From: Phyllobacterium brassicacearum
GTDB taxonomy: Bacteria; Pseudomonadota; Alphaproteobacteria; Rhizobiales; Rhizobiaceae
DNA length: 64,000 nucleotides
NCBI RefSeq assembly: GCF_003010955.1
Contig: NZ_PGGO01000001.1
Location: forward strand, 310,001 to 374,000
Direction: 5' to 3'
Shown here: positions 44,994 to 55,199 of the stretch, piece after piece
Layout of the letters: every line of letters starts with the position of its first letter
Numbering within the stretch: position 1 is the first letter of the stretch
The notes under the pieces: generated by a model
The model's database searches: none
Seen by the model: only the letters and a program-made list of their open reading frames with translations
Told to the model about the DNA's origin: nothing
Made by a program: the position numbers and the translations under genes

Positions 44994-46856
44994 ATGCCCA
45001 TCAAACAGCTCACTGAGACCATCATCAACCAGATCGCCGCAGGTGAAGTTATCGAACGCCCCGCTAGCGTGGTCAAGGAGCTCGTCGAGAACGCCATCGA
45101 TGCTGGCGCAACGCGGATCGAAATCGTCACCGCCGGCGGCGGCAAGAATCTGATTCGGATTACCGACAATGGCTCGGGAATTGCGTCCGATGAACTTGCC
45201 CTTGCCGTTTCACGGCACTGCACCTCTAAGCTCACCAACGATGTGCACGATATCCGGGCGCTCGGGTTTCGAGGTGAGGCACTGCCATCGATCGGCTCGG
45301 TATCGCGTCTCTCGCTCAAATCACGTACGGCAGATGCCGATTCCGGTTTCGAAATCGGCGTGCATGGCGGACGCGTCGAGGGGCCGCGACCGACGCCAAT
45401 GAATGGCGGGACGATCGCGGAAGTGCGCGATCTCTTCTTTGCGACGCCTGCGCGATTGAAATTCATGAAGACCGACCGGGCGGAAGCGTCTGCAATCGGC
45501 GATGTGGTAAAGCGCGTTGCTATCGCCTTTCCCCATATCCGCTTCTCGATCGCTGGCAGCGACCGCACGCCGCTAGAGCTCAGCGCGACCGGCGTGGGTT
45601 CGGCGGGCATGCTGGAGCGAATTTCGCAGGTGCTCGGCAAGGAGTTTACGGAGAACGCAATAGCTATCGACGCTGAGCGGGACGGTGTGAGGCTGACTGG
45701 CTTTGCCGGTATCCCCGCGTTCAACCGGGCCAACAGTTTGCATCAGTTTGCCTATGTTAACGGCCGTCCGGTCCGTGACAAGCAAATATGGGGAGCGATC
45801 CGAGGCGCTTATGCCGATGTGATCTCCCGCGACCGCCACCCGGTGGTAGTGCTCTTTCTCAACCTCGATCCAGCCCTCGTCGATGTCAATGTCCATCCGG
45901 CCAAGGCCGACGTGCGTTTCCGCGATCCCGGGCTGGTGCGCGGCCTGATCGTCGGCGCCATCCGCGAAGCGCTTGGTCGATCCGGCATTCGGGCAGCAAC
46001 GAGCGGCGCCGAGGCGATGCTGAATTCATTCCGGCTTGGCGGTGTCGAACCGGTCCGCTCGGCCGGTGCAGGACTGCGCTGGCAGGGTGCGGCGGCAGTC
46101 AATCAGAAATACGATCTTGCCCAGTCGCCCTATCGCCCGTTCGAGGCAGAGCCAGCCTCCACGCGAAACAGCAATGGTTTCGACGAGACGGTTCAGGCTT
46201 TCCTTTACGATGGGGCAGAGGCCGTTGCGGCAGACACGCGAGCGGGAGCAGCCGAGGTTCCACAGGAGCTGCTATCGACGCCGCTTGGCGCGGCGCGGGC
46301 ACAGATCCACGCCAACTATATTGTCTCGCAGACCGAGGACAGTCTGGTCATTGTCGATCAGCATGCTGCACATGAGCGCCTGGTCTATGAAGCTCTGAAA
46401 AACGCCTTGCATTCGCGGCCCCTGCCGGCCCAGATGCTGTTGATACCCGAGATCGTCGACCTGCCGGAAGAGGATGTGGAACATCTGGTTGCCCACGCGG
46501 AAACGCTTTCGCGCTTCGGACTCGGGATCGAATCGTTTGGACCCGGCGCTGTTGCCGTGCGCGAAACACCTTCAATGCTGGGAGAAATCGACACGCAGCA
46601 GCTCATTCGCGATCTCGCCGATGAGATCGCCGAGCATGACACGTCCAATGGCCTGAAGGCCATTCTCGACCATGTTGCTGCGACCATGGCCTGCCATGGC
46701 TCGGTCCGATCCGGCAGAAGGCTGAAGCCGGATGAGATGAACGCGCTGCTGCGCCAAATGGAGGAGACGCCGGGTTCCGGGACATGCAATCACGGCCGGC
46801 CAACCTATATCGAGCTCAAGCTGAGCGATATCGAGCGGTTGTTCGGCCGCCGCTGA
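44994..46856 (+). CDS. mutL: DNA mismatch repair protein MutL
   Basis: MutL links mismatch recognition by MutS to strand incision. The 620 residues start [21 protein letters not shown] (GHKL ATPase motifs [19 protein letters not shown] and [14 protein letters not shown]). A variable linker and the C-terminal dimerisation domain follow. The endonuclease motif DQHA-x2-E-x4-E is intact at about 455, as expected in bacteria without MutH. The late [13 protein letters not shown] motif completes the site. No ribosome-binding site precedes the ATG; a CTATAT box 8-13 bases upstream suggests a leaderless message. It is divergent from gcdH. Confidence 0.97.
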   Translation: MPIKQLTETIINQIAAGEVIERPASVVKELVENAIDAGATRIEIVTAGGGKNLIRITDNGSGIASDELALAVSRHCTSKLTNDVHDIRALGFRGEALPSIGSVSRLSLKSRTADADSGFEIGVHGGRVEGPRPTPMNGGTIAEVRDLFFATPARLKFMKTDRAEASAIGDVVKRVAIAFPHIRFSIAGSDRTPLELSATGVGSAGMLERISQVLGKEFTENAIAIDAERDGVRLTGFAGIPAFNRANSLHQFAYVNGRPVRDKQIWGAIRGAYADVISRDRHPVVVLFLNLDPALVDVNVHPAKADVRFRDPGLVRGLIVGAIREALGRSGIRAATSGAEAMLNSFRLGGVEPVRSAGAGLRWQGAAAVNQKYDLAQSPYRPFEAEPASTRNSNGFDETVQAFLYDGAEAVAADTRAGAAEVPQELLSTPLGAARAQIHANYIVSQTEDSLVIVDQHAAHERLVYEALKNALHSRPLPAQMLLIPEIVDLPEEDVEHLVAHAETLSRFGLGIESFGPGAVAVRETPSMLGEIDTQQLIRDLADEIAEHDTSNGLKAILDHVAATMACHGSVRSGRRLKPDEMNALLRQMEETPGSGTCNHGRPTYIELKLSDIERLFGRR

Positions 46857-46919
46857 GTCTTGACCGGCATGACCAGTGGCGCGTAAATGGCCTGAATTGA
46901 TTGAAATGGAACATATTGA

Positions 46920-47156
46920 ATGAACAGATTTGAGGGACCGGGCTCACGCGAAGCCAAAATTCGCTATCTGGATGGCGACTTCCAAGTCCTGTCGCCGGGT
47001 TCCTTTGTGCTCTGTGCCGTGACTTCGGAGAAGATTCCACTCGACGAGCTCAAATATTGGAGCGTCGCGCGCCAGGAAGCCTATGCGGATGCGCGCATTT
47101 CACTGGAGCGGGAAATCCAGTTGAATCCAGCCCTGCGCCAGCGAACGAAGGCCTGA
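46920..47156 (+). CDS. DUF2093 protein
   Basis: A 78-residue alphaproteobacterial protein of unknown function with the DUF2093 pattern EAKIRYLDGDFQVLSPGSFV, CAVTSEKIPLDELKYWSVARQ and YADARISLE. In rhizobia it usually lies between mutL and the lpxK/waaA cluster, as here. It ends two bases before the lipoprotein gene start. Confidence 0.88.
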   Translation: MNRFEGPGSREAKIRYLDGDFQVLSPGSFVLCAVTSEKIPLDELKYWSVARQEAYADARISLEREIQLNPALRQRTKA

Positions 47157-47158
47157 CA

Positions 47159-47608
47159 GTGACATCCCGGCGCGCGGCCATGATTTCAATAATCGCCGCC
47201 GAGTTGCTTGCAGGCGCCTGCACGACCGACGGAGCAAACCGAGCTCCAGCTTATAGCGGTCCGACGAAAACCATTCGTGGCTACTTGCAGGGGCCGCCCT
47301 ATTATCAGCTCACCGCAAGTTCGGTGGTGTTCGTGACGGCCCATGATGCCACCGGCGGAAATTCCGCGCCGATGCCCAAGATCGCGTCCACAAGCTTCAC
47401 TCTCGGTCGCAACGGCACGTTTCCCGTAGGCTATGAGATTGCCGTGCCGGCGACCGGGCCGAAACGTGTTGCCTTGGCGATTGAAATTCGCCGTGCAGGT
47501 GCGGTGATCTTCTCCAACGATCGTGGGTACAGCCAGACGACCGGCACCAATCTCGACATTCCCATGCGCGAGGCACCGCCGAAACTGAAACTGCGCGGCA
47601 GATTATGA
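47159..47608 (+). CDS. YbaY-like lipoprotein/periplasmic protein
   Basis: A 149-residue exported protein with a short N-terminal signal (TSRRAAMISIIAAELLAGAC). The Cys at residue 21 follows an atypical lipobox (LAGAC rather than LAGC), so lipidation is uncertain. The mature part matches the YbaY family beta-sandwich (SSVVFVTAHDATGG, STSFTLG, IPMREA). GTG 47159 is chosen for AAGG seven bases upstream; ATG 47180 would shorten the signal. Its end overlaps the convergent lpxK by six bases. Confidence 0.75.
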   Translation: MTSRRAAMISIIAAELLAGACTTDGANRAPAYSGPTKTIRGYLQGPPYYQLTASSVVFVTAHDATGGNSAPMPKIASTSFTLGRNGTFPVGYEIAVPATGPKRVALAIEIRRAGAVIFSNDRGYSQTTGTNLDIPMREAPPKLKLRGRL

Positions 47609-48634
47609 GCAATTGATCGCGCGTGTTCGGGCCCGATCACGCGTTTCGCGAATAATGCGCGATGCCGTTTGCGGATGGCTGAAGGCAAGTTCTATCTCAA
47701 GCACCAAGGTGCGTGCGGCGAACTCTTTCGCGAAGGTACCGCCATCCAGCAGTCTTACGTGGTCTTTCGCCGTGGTAATCAATGTGAGACCATCCTTCTC
47801 GGCCAAGTTGACCAAATCGTTTAGCTCCTCATCCGTATAACGATGATGATCGGGAAACGATCTGGACTGGGCAACGGCAGCGCCCGCCTCTTGCAGGGTT
47901 CTGAAGAACTTGGATGGATCGCCGATTCCAGCGAAGGCGAGCAGCTGCTTGCCCAAAATGTCTGCTGTCGACTTCGGATTCAGCACAGCTTCGTAGATGG
48001 GCTTCGCAGCACGTGCCGCGCTGCGGACAAGTTGATCAGCGCCATTGGCCGTACCGATCTTCAACAGTGCGTCCGTGCGAACAAGCTGGTCCGTTAGAGG
48101 CGCCCGCAGCGGCCCCCCAGGAATGACGTGGCCGTTGCCGATGCCACGCCCCGCATCGACGACCATAAGCGCATAATCGAAGTGAAGCCGCGCGCTCTGA
48201 AAGCCATCATCCATGATAATGAAATCGCAGCCAGCCTCCTGTAAAGCCAAAGCCCCTGCCAAGCGATCGGCAGAAACGACGACGGGCGCATGCCGCGCCA
48301 GCAGCATCGGCTCGTCGCCTACATGGCGGGCGCTATCGTAGTCGGGATCGACCCGGTGCTGGCCGGAGAACACCCCGCCGTAACCGCGAGAAACGATGCC
48401 CGGCTTGAGACCCGCCGAAGTCGCGGCCTTCGCAAAGGCGATTGACGTAGGGGTCTTGCCGGCACCGCCGACAGTGAAGTTGCCAACACACAGGACAGGC
48501 AATGGCACCGCCGGTGACTTTGCCCGGCGAATACGCCGGCCTGCAACGGTGCCATATATCTTCGACAGAGGACTCAGAGCCCGAGAACGCCAGTCCGGCT
48601 TTTCCCACCAGAACGGAGGCGCCTCACTTGTCAT
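47603..48634 (-). CDS. lpxK: Tetraacyldisaccharide 4'-kinase
   Basis: LpxK phosphorylates the lipid A precursor at the 4' position on the inner face of the inner membrane. At 343 residues it has the N-terminal membrane-associated start PFWWEKPDWRSRALSPLSKIY. The P-loop is GNFTVGGAGKTPT, and ISRGYGG-like SRGYGG and DDGFQSARLHFDY follow. It lies 13 bases after waaA in a conserved lipid A/Kdo cluster. Confidence 0.96.
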   Translation of the reverse strand: MTSEAPPFWWEKPDWRSRALSPLSKIYGTVAGRRIRRAKSPAVPLPVLCVGNFTVGGAGKTPTSIAFAKAATSAGLKPGIVSRGYGGVFSGQHRVDPDYDSARHVGDEPMLLARHAPVVVSADRLAGALALQEAGCDFIIMDDGFQSARLHFDYALMVVDAGRGIGNGHVIPGGPLRAPLTDQLVRTDALLKIGTANGADQLVRSAARAAKPIYEAVLNPKSTADILGKQLLAFAGIGDPSKFFRTLQEAGAAVAQSRSFPDHHRYTDEELNDLVNLAEKDGLTLITTAKDHVRLLDGGTFAKEFAARTLVLEIELAFSHPQTASRIIRETRDRARTRAINCS

Positions 48635-48647
48635 TCCACCCCGCCGT

Positions 48648-49970
48648 TCATTTCCAACCGCCCTCACGACTGCTCAGCCTTGCTTTCAACACAAGCGGCT
48701 GGATGAATGGTTCCAACGCCGTCATGGTGCGGCTCAGCGAGCCGCGCATATCTTCGACCGTCTTCAACCCGGCATCGATCATCACTTGGCGCTCGGCCGG
48801 ATTGTTGAAAAGATAATTGACCGCACCGGCCAGCATATCCTTGTCCCGCACCAGCTTGGCACCGCCATTCTTGATGAGACGCTGGTAGGAATCGCGGAAA
48901 TTCTGGACGTTGCGCCCTGAAAGGATGGCTGATTTGAGCATGGCCGGCTCCAACGGGTTTTGCCCGCCTTGCGCAGTGAGAGAGCGGCCGACAAAGGCAA
49001 TTTCGGTCAGGCGCAGGTAGAGGCCCATGTCGCCGATCGTATCACCGAGATAAATGTCCGTGTCCGGCTCGATCTGATCACCACGGCTGCGCAGGGCAAC
49101 CTTCATACCCATCTTCTCGATCGTCTCGGCTATTTCCGCTGCACGATCGGGATGACGTGGCACGATGATCGTTAGCAGATCGCGATGCCGGGCCTTCAAC
49201 ATGTGATGAACCTGAGCAACAATATCTTCCTCGCCTTGGTGCGTCGAGATTGCGGCCCAGGTCTTGCGCGACCCGATCATGCGCTGCATGGCCGCCAGGT
49301 CACCATTGTTTACCGGTGGGACCGCCGTATCGACCTTGAGGTTACCTGACACCGTGACGGGTCTGGCGCCGAGGGCCCGGAATCGTTCGCCATCGATATC
49401 GGATTGCGCAACCACATGCGCGAGGTTCTCAAAAAGCGCCTCGGCAATAGACGGACGTTTGTGCCAGTTGGCGAAAGAGCGGTCCGACAGGCGTCCATTG
49501 ACGAGGACCTGCGGTACCCGCCGGGTTCCGAGTTCGAGAATCGTCATTGGCCAGATTTCGGATTCGCAGATAACCGCAAGATCTGGCTGCCAGTGAGTAA
49601 GGAAGCGATCGACGGCAGGCTTCAGGTCCAGTGGAACATATTGATGGATCACACGGTCGCCCAGCCGGTCCTGAACCATTTTGGCCGATGTAACCGTGCC
49701 CGTCGTCAGGACGACATGAATGCCCATATCGACGATCGCCTCGACCAGCGGCGTCACCGCCGAAGTCTCACCGACGCTGGCCGCATGAACCCAGATCAGC
49801 GGGCCGGAAGGGCGCGCAACACTGGCTACACCATAGCGCTCACCATGACGGCCGCGTTCTTCCTTGCCTTTGCTGGCACGGAACGCGACATAGGCGCCGA
49901 CGATCGGAAAGGTCGCGGCACCCACCCATCGGTAGGTGCTGAGGACAAGACGAGCCCACTTCTCACTCAT
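48648..49970 (-). CDS. waaA: 3-deoxy-D-manno-octulosonic acid (Kdo) transferase
   Basis: WaaA (KdtA) adds Kdo from CMP-Kdo to the lipid A precursor. The 440 residues show the N-terminal membrane anchor, the acceptor-site motif IWVHAASVGETSAVTPLVEA, ESEIWP and the C-terminal CMP-Kdo domain with GGQNPLEPAMLKSAI. The start overlaps the end of the DUF374 gene by four bases (ATGA). Confidence 0.96.
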   Translation of the reverse strand: MSEKWARLVLSTYRWVGAATFPIVGAYVAFRASKGKEERGRHGERYGVASVARPSGPLIWVHAASVGETSAVTPLVEAIVDMGIHVVLTTGTVTSAKMVQDRLGDRVIHQYVPLDLKPAVDRFLTHWQPDLAVICESEIWPMTILELGTRRVPQVLVNGRLSDRSFANWHKRPSIAEALFENLAHVVAQSDIDGERFRALGARPVTVSGNLKVDTAVPPVNNGDLAAMQRMIGSRKTWAAISTHQGEEDIVAQVHHMLKARHRDLLTIIVPRHPDRAAEIAETIEKMGMKVALRSRGDQIEPDTDIYLGDTIGDMGLYLRLTEIAFVGRSLTAQGGQNPLEPAMLKSAILSGRNVQNFRDSYQRLIKNGGAKLVRDKDMLAGAVNYLFNNPAERQVMIDAGLKTVEDMRGSLSRTMTALEPFIQPLVLKARLSSREGGWK

Positions 49971-50740
49971 GCCAAACCATCCACCAGTTGATGTACCCGC
50001 CTGGTGTTTTCATTCAGGCTATTTGTCAACTCGATACGCTTCGCTTCCAGCATCGCATCATCTGCATTCTCGGGAACAAAAATCGGGTCGCCGACAATCA
50101 ACCCCGATTTGCCGAATGGCAAGGGGATCGTCGTCTTGTCCCAGCTCTTCTCCAGAACTTTCCGGCGTGTGGTCAGATAGCATATCGGAAGGATAGGACG
50201 CCCTGACAGTTTTGCCAGGAGGATGACCCCGAATCCGGAGTCGCGCGGCGTCCCATGGGGAATATCAGCAATCATTGCGGCAGTCTTGCCCTCATTCAAA
50301 GCCTTTTTCAGAACAAGCAGGGCTCTGGCACCGCCCTTCTCCGTGCCTCTTGCCCGCTCCCTTCCGCCGGAGCCGCGGACAATCTCGACACCAAAGCGCT
50401 CGGCAACGCGCGCATTGAGTTCGGCATCCTTGCTCTTCGAGAACATGGCTACGAAACGAACACCGCGCGGCATGAGAAACGGCGCCATCAGGTGTTGACC
50501 GTGCCAGGCGACAGCAATGAAGGGTTCGCCGCCACGCTTCATGTCCTCAAGGTCCGACGATCCCGCAAGTCTCGGATTGGTCAGGTGCACGAGCCGGAAA
50601 AACTGGGTGATAAGCCAAACGATCATGGTGCGGACCATTGGCGAATTCGCCAGCGGTCCGCGTACAGAACGCCAAAAACGTTTCAGTGCTCCACCCTTTC
50701 GCCGGGTGGCCTTGGCCGTCGCTGAGCTGTTTTCAATCAT
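49967..50740 (-). CDS. DUF374 lysophospholipid acyltransferase-family protein
   Basis: A 257-residue membrane-associated acyltransferase of the LPLAT/DUF374 group. The HX4-type active site region is AVAWHGQHLMAPF, followed by MFSKSKDAELNARVAERFG and the ADIPHGTPRDSGFG segment. Its place before waaA and lpxK in the lipid A cluster suggests it acylates a lipid A or Kdo-lipid intermediate, but the acyl donor and acceptor are not known. The ATG at 50740 gives a basic N-terminus; an in-frame extension upstream is not credible. Confidence 0.88.
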   Translation of the reverse strand: MIENSSATAKATRRKGGALKRFWRSVRGPLANSPMVRTMIVWLITQFFRLVHLTNPRLAGSSDLEDMKRGGEPFIAVAWHGQHLMAPFLMPRGVRFVAMFSKSKDAELNARVAERFGVEIVRGSGGRERARGTEKGGARALLVLKKALNEGKTAAMIADIPHGTPRDSGFGVILLAKLSGRPILPICYLTTRRKVLEKSWDKTTIPLPFGKSGLIVGDPIFVPENADDAMLEAKRIELTNSLNENTRRVHQLVDGLA

Positions 50741-50771
50741 GCCGATATCAATTCGTGACCGCGATGCGCGA

Positions 50772-51020
50772 TCAACCTGCCTTGCCCGTGTCGGGGTCCA
50801 GCAACTTGTGCATGTGGACGATGAAGTAGCGCATATGGGCATTGTCGACAGTCTGTTGCGCCTTGGACTTCCAGGCCCGCTGCGCGGTCTCGAAGTTCGG
50901 ATAGATGCCGACGATATCGAGCTTGTCGAGATCGCGAAATTCGACGCCGCCCAACTTCTTCAGTTCACCACCAAAAACCAGATGCAGCAGTTGTTTTGGC
51001 TCAGATGTGTTTTCACTCAT
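50772..51020 (-). CDS. DUF4170 protein
   Basis: An 82-residue alphaproteobacterial protein of unknown function (HLVFGGELKKL, DLDIVGIYPNFETAQ-type and RYFIVHMHKLLDP motifs). It sits in its usual place between cysQ and the lipid A genes. It probably folds as a small alpha/beta domain. Confidence 0.88.
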   Translation of the reverse strand: MSENTSEPKQLLHLVFGGELKKLGGVEFRDLDKLDIVGIYPNFETAQRAWKSKAQQTVDNAHMRYFIVHMHKLLDPDTGKAG

Positions 51021-51074
51021 GGTTGCCCGTCCAGAAAATGATCGATGAGGATGAGGGTCAGGACCCTAGCTTGT

Positions 51075-51884
51075 TTATCCGAAGGCGGTTTCGGCGACAA
51101 CGTCCAACATATTATCCATAAGCAGACCACTTGCTGCGACGAGCGCGCCGTGCCGGTAATCGCCTTTGTTGGTGTTTCGCACACCGTAGGTGAGCGCTTT
51201 GCCATCTGCTGTCAAGACTTGGCCGCCCGCTTCGGAAAGAATGAGATCGGCGGCGGCCAGGTCCCAATCATGCGAATTGGGGCGCACGAATGTGCCGGCA
51301 ATATCGCCGCGCGCGACCATGGCAATACGATAGGCGAGCGATGCGACGTAGGGAGCGTGCTCAATCGACTGCAGGAAGTGCTCGGGGAGCTGCTTCAGGA
51401 ACGCGCCTGGTCCCGCAACCTTGAACGGGCGCGTTTCAGCCTGAACGTGAATGGCATTGCCATTCTGTTCGGCGCCAAGGCCCGGTAATGCTGTGAGTAT
51501 CTCGCCCCGCGCAGGACAGTCCAGAACGCCCGCGACAGGGCGGCCATTCTCGATGACAGCAACGCTGACACACCAGACATCAGAGCCTTCTATAAAGGCG
51601 CGGGTCCCGTCGATCGGGTCAACGACGAAGAAGCGCTGGCGCCGGGAAGCGACCCGCTCGTCATGGGTTTCTTCCGAAATCCAGCCATAGTCGGGGCGAG
51701 CCGTCAGCAGCATGTCCTTGAGATACTTGTCGGCGGCAAGGTCGGCCTCCGTAACCGGAGAATTGCCCGTTTTCATCCAGATTTGTGGAGCTTGCTTGAA
51801 ATAGGACAGCGCAATCCTGCCCGCACCTTCCGCTGCTTCACGTATCAGTTCCAGGTCTGAGCGATTTTTGCTATTTGCCGGCAA
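51075..51884 (-). CDS. cysQ: 3'(2'),5'-bisphosphate nucleotidase / inositol monophosphatase family
   Basis: A 269-residue Mg2+-dependent, Li+-sensitive phosphatase. The metal-site motifs are WISEET, DPIDGTRAFIEG and the late HDWDLAAADLILSEAGG. The family hydrolyses 3'-phosphoadenosine 5'-phosphate from sulfate assimilation; in this cluster cysQ is the accepted assignment. The only suitable start is a TTG at 51884, with AAGG eight bases upstream, inside the last codons of pmbA (14-base overlap, different frame). Confidence 0.9.
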   Translation of the reverse strand: MPANSKNRSDLELIREAAEGAGRIALSYFKQAPQIWMKTGNSPVTEADLAADKYLKDMLLTARPDYGWISEETHDERVASRRQRFFVVDPIDGTRAFIEGSDVWCVSVAVIENGRPVAGVLDCPARGEILTALPGLGAEQNGNAIHVQAETRPFKVAGPGAFLKQLPEHFLQSIEHAPYVASLAYRIAMVARGDIAGTFVRPNSHDWDLAAADLILSEAGGQVLTADGKALTYGVRNTNKGDYRHGALVAASGLLMDNMLDVVAETAFG

Positions 51885-53214
51885 GTGTCATGCCTTCGAT
51901 TACGAGGGTCGGGCTGGCAACGCCGAAATGGCGGTCGATGTCATTGGCTGGCGTGATATTGAGGAACATGTCCTTCAAATTGGAGGCGATCGTGACCTCA
52001 CTTACCGGGTATGCGGTTTCACCATTTTCGATCCAGAACCCCGAGGCGCCGCGGCTATATTCCCCCGTCACCATATCAACACCGTGCCCGAAGAGCTCCG
52101 TCACATAGAAGCCTGTCCCGACACTATGGATGAGCTCTTCCGGGCTTTTTTCGCCTGGCTCGATGGCAAAGTTTGTCGACGATGGGACGACGGTGGAACC
52201 CGAACGGACACCGCGGCCGTTTGTGGTCAAGCCCAATTCCTTAGCCGTCGACGTTGAGAGAAACCAATGTTTGAGGACGCCGTTTTCAACCATGTTCAGT
52301 GGCATGCCTTCGAGCCCTTCACCGTCGAACGGACGTGACGACGCTCCCCTGACACGCAACGGATCGTCAGTGACATTGATCGCGTCGCTCAGGATTTTGG
52401 TCCCCATGCGATCCTTGAGGAAGCTTGTCTTCCGGGCCACAGACGCCCCGTTGATGGCACCCGCCAGATGTCCGGCGATGCCACGCGCCACGCGCGGATC
52501 GTAGACAACGTTTACCCGGCCAGTCTTGGCCTGACGCGCGCCAAGGCGCCTGACCGCACGCTCGCCGGCGGAACGGCCGATCACGGCAGCGTCTTCCAAC
52601 TCATTGAAGTAAATGCGTGACGAAAAATCGTAGTCGCGTTCCATCGCCGTGCCGGCCCCGGCAATGGCACTGACGGACCGAGAGAAGCGTGAGCCCATAT
52701 ATTGCCCTGAAAATCCGCCTGACGTGACGAGGACCAGACCACCCATGCCCGCGGAGGCGGACGCGCCGCTCGAATTGGTAACGCCCTCAACGGCGAGAGC
52801 AGCCGCTTCGGCAGCAAGCGCGGCCTCGGTCAACTGTGCAGCATCGATGTTCGTTGCGTCGTAGAGGTCGAGGTCGCGTATATTGCGAACCAGGTTCTCG
52901 GACGCTGCCAGACCCTCATAGGCATCATCGGGTGAAACTTTCGCCATCGCAACGGCACGTTCCGCAAGCACATCCGGGTTGGATCCGGCGTTCGCCGAGA
53001 TACTCGCGACCTTTCGTCCAACAAAGACGCGCAGAGAAAACTCATCGCTTTCCGACGATTCTGTCGACTCGACCTTCCCTAACCGCACGCTAACCCCGGT
53101 GGAACGCGACCGCACGACGACAGCATCGGCAGCATCTGCACCGGCGCGCCTCGCCGCTTCGACAAGCGCAGCAGCATTGTCTACGAATTCGCGCGAATTT
53201 ACCGGCTCTGTCAT
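51871..53214 (-). CDS. pmbA: TldD/PmbA-family metalloprotease subunit
   Basis: A 447-residue PmbA (TldE)-type protein. With TldD it forms a protease that degrades unfolded peptides and matures microcin or modified peptides. Family marks are VSVRLGKVESTESSESDEF, the central YDFSSRIYFNELEDAAVIG, FDGEGLEGMPLNMVENGVLKHW and the C-terminal YSRGASGFWIENGE. tldD is not in the window. The ATG at 53214 has AGGGA upstream. It overlaps cysQ. Confidence 0.94.
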   Translation of the reverse strand: MTEPVNSREFVDNAAALVEAARRAGADAADAVVVRSRSTGVSVRLGKVESTESSESDEFSLRVFVGRKVASISANAGSNPDVLAERAVAMAKVSPDDAYEGLAASENLVRNIRDLDLYDATNIDAAQLTEAALAAEAAALAVEGVTNSSGASASAGMGGLVLVTSGGFSGQYMGSRFSRSVSAIAGAGTAMERDYDFSSRIYFNELEDAAVIGRSAGERAVRRLGARQAKTGRVNVVYDPRVARGIAGHLAGAINGASVARKTSFLKDRMGTKILSDAINVTDDPLRVRGASSRPFDGEGLEGMPLNMVENGVLKHWFLSTSTAKELGLTTNGRGVRSGSTVVPSSTNFAIEPGEKSPEELIHSVGTGFYVTELFGHGVDMVTGEYSRGASGFWIENGETAYPVSEVTIASNLKDMFLNITPANDIDRHFGVASPTLVIEGMTLAGK

Positions 53215-53354
53215 AATCGTCCCTAAGGTTGATTGCATGATGGGATGCAAGGACTTATCCGACGAAGGTCAGATGCATTCCTTCCTATATGATGCAAATT
53301 GGGGTCTATCAAGGCAAACACGCCCAACAATCTCACAGTCCGGATCACGAACAG

Positions 53355-55193
53355 ATGCTCTCGCAAAGCGGTAACCTCTATTTTCAGGCACTGGCACTAC
53401 TGACCGGAGCGATCATTGCCGCCCCGCTGTTCAAGCGCCTTGGCCTGGGAACGGTGCTTGGCTACCTCGCAGTGGGCTTATTGATCGGGCCGCTTGCCAA
53501 CCTCATTACCGACGGCGAACAGATCCTCCATTTTTCAGAGCTTGGCGTGGTGTTCCTGCTCTTCGTTATCGGCCTGGAACTGAAGCCTTCACGGCTGTGG
53601 ACACTACGCCACGCGATTTTCGGGTTGGGCGCTGCACAAGTTATCGTAACAGGCGCAGCCCTGACAGGCTTGCTTCTGGCATTCGATCTCATGGTCTGGC
53701 AGGCGGCCCTGATAACCGGCTTTGGCCTTGCGCTGTCATCGACGGCCTTTGCCATGCAGATTCTGGAAGAACGCGGGGAAACTGCGACGCAACACGGGCA
53801 GACTTCATTCGCCATCCTCCTGTTTCAGGACTTGGCCATCGTTCCGTTGCTGGCGATGATCCCGGTCCTTGCGCCTGGTTCGGCACAGCACGAGGCTGAT
53901 CCGCTCGGACAACTTCTCATTGCGGTGATCTGCATCGGCGCAATCGTGGCTGTTGGCCGCTATCTGCTCAATCCGCTGTTCCGCTTCATCGCCAATACAG
54001 GAGCTCGCGAGGTGATGATCGCAGCTGCACTCTTCGTCGTGATTGGTGCTGCGGTGTTGATGCAGTTTGCCGGACTGTCGATGGCCATGGGCGCGTTTAT
54101 CGCTGGCGTGCTTCTGGCAGAATCATCCTACCGCCACGAACTTGAGGCTGACATCGAGCCGTTCCGCGGTGTTTTTCTCGGACTGTTCTTCATTGCGGTC
54201 GGACTCTCGCTTGATCTTGAGGTCATTCTGGACAACTGGAAGACTATTCTGCTTGCCGTTCCCGTCTTCATGGCGATCAAGGCAATTGTCGTCTACGTTC
54301 TCGCGCGGCTGTTTCGTTCCAGCCACAATGACGCGATCCGCATTGCATTCTTCCTGCCGCAAGGCGGTGAGTTCGGCTTTGTCCTGTTTTCGACAGCGGC
54401 CGCGGCCGGCCTGATGACCAGTTCGACGGCCTCCGAGTTGATTGCCGTGGTAACCTTGTCGATGGCCGTCATGCCGCTCTCGGTTGCACTTGGAGACAAA
54501 TTTCTGGTCACGCACGACACGCACGATGAGATCGATGAAGATTTCGAGGGCGCGGGCGCCGACGTGATGATGATCGGTTTCTCGCGCTATGGGCAGATAG
54601 CGGCGCAGATCCTGCTGGCAGGCGGCAGCGATGTGACGGTCATCGATGCTTCCGCGGACCGTATCCGAGCGGCCGGACGATTTGGATTTCGTATCTATTT
54701 CGGCGACGGTACCCGCAAGGACGTGCTGGAGGCCGCTGGCATCCGGCAGGCGAAGATCGTTGCCGTATGCACGCACAAAAAGGAAACGACAGATCAAATC
54801 GTCGAACTCATCCAGACGGAATATCCGGACATCAAACTGTTCGTGCGATCCTATGATCGCATCCACACATTGAAACTACGGGCACGCGGCGTCCACTATG
54901 AGTTGCGCGAAACGTTCGAGTCCGGTCTAGTGTTTGGCCGCCGGACGCTGGAAGAGCTCGGCGTCAGCGAAGAACTCGCCTATGAAATCATGCAGGACAT
55001 AAGGCGGCGGGATGAGGACAGGCTGCATATCCAGGCTTCGGAAGGCCTGACCGCGGGGAATGATCTCTTGCTGACACGCCCGGTAATGCCGGAACCGTTG
55101 ATCAAACCGACGCGCGAAGCCAAGCGGATCGACACAATTGCCGACGGCGAGATGGACGTTGCGGTCGAACCCGACGTGACGCCGGCCGAGTGA
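53355..55193 (+). CDS. CPA2-family monovalent cation:proton antiporter (KefB/C-like)
   Basis: A 612-residue protein with an N-terminal CPA2 antiporter domain of about 12 hydrophobic segments (TVLGYLAVGLLIGPLANLI, GVVFLLFVIGLELKPSRLW, GFGLALSSTAFAMQIL). A C-terminal RCK/TrkA-N domain from about 400 (DVMMIGFSRYGQIAAQILLAGG, then a beta-strand ending VID) binds a nucleotide. It probably exports K+ or Na+ in exchange for protons. No KefF/G ancillary gene is adjacent. The start is uncertain: the frame is open up to an ATG at 53289, and neither start has a clear ribosome-binding site. Confidence 0.9.
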   Translation: MLSQSGNLYFQALALLTGAIIAAPLFKRLGLGTVLGYLAVGLLIGPLANLITDGEQILHFSELGVVFLLFVIGLELKPSRLWTLRHAIFGLGAAQVIVTGAALTGLLLAFDLMVWQAALITGFGLALSSTAFAMQILEERGETATQHGQTSFAILLFQDLAIVPLLAMIPVLAPGSAQHEADPLGQLLIAVICIGAIVAVGRYLLNPLFRFIANTGAREVMIAAALFVVIGAAVLMQFAGLSMAMGAFIAGVLLAESSYRHELEADIEPFRGVFLGLFFIAVGLSLDLEVILDNWKTILLAVPVFMAIKAIVVYVLARLFRSSHNDAIRIAFFLPQGGEFGFVLFSTAAAAGLMTSSTASELIAVVTLSMAVMPLSVALGDKFLVTHDTHDEIDEDFEGAGADVMMIGFSRYGQIAAQILLAGGSDVTVIDASADRIRAAGRFGFRIYFGDGTRKDVLEAAGIRQAKIVAVCTHKKETTDQIVELIQTEYPDIKLFVRSYDRIHTLKLRARGVHYELRETFESGLVFGRRTLEELGVSEELAYEIMQDIRRRDEDRLHIQASEGLTAGNDLLLTRPVMPEPLIKPTREAKRIDTIADGEMDVAVEPDVTPAE

Positions 55194-55199
55194 GCGTTG

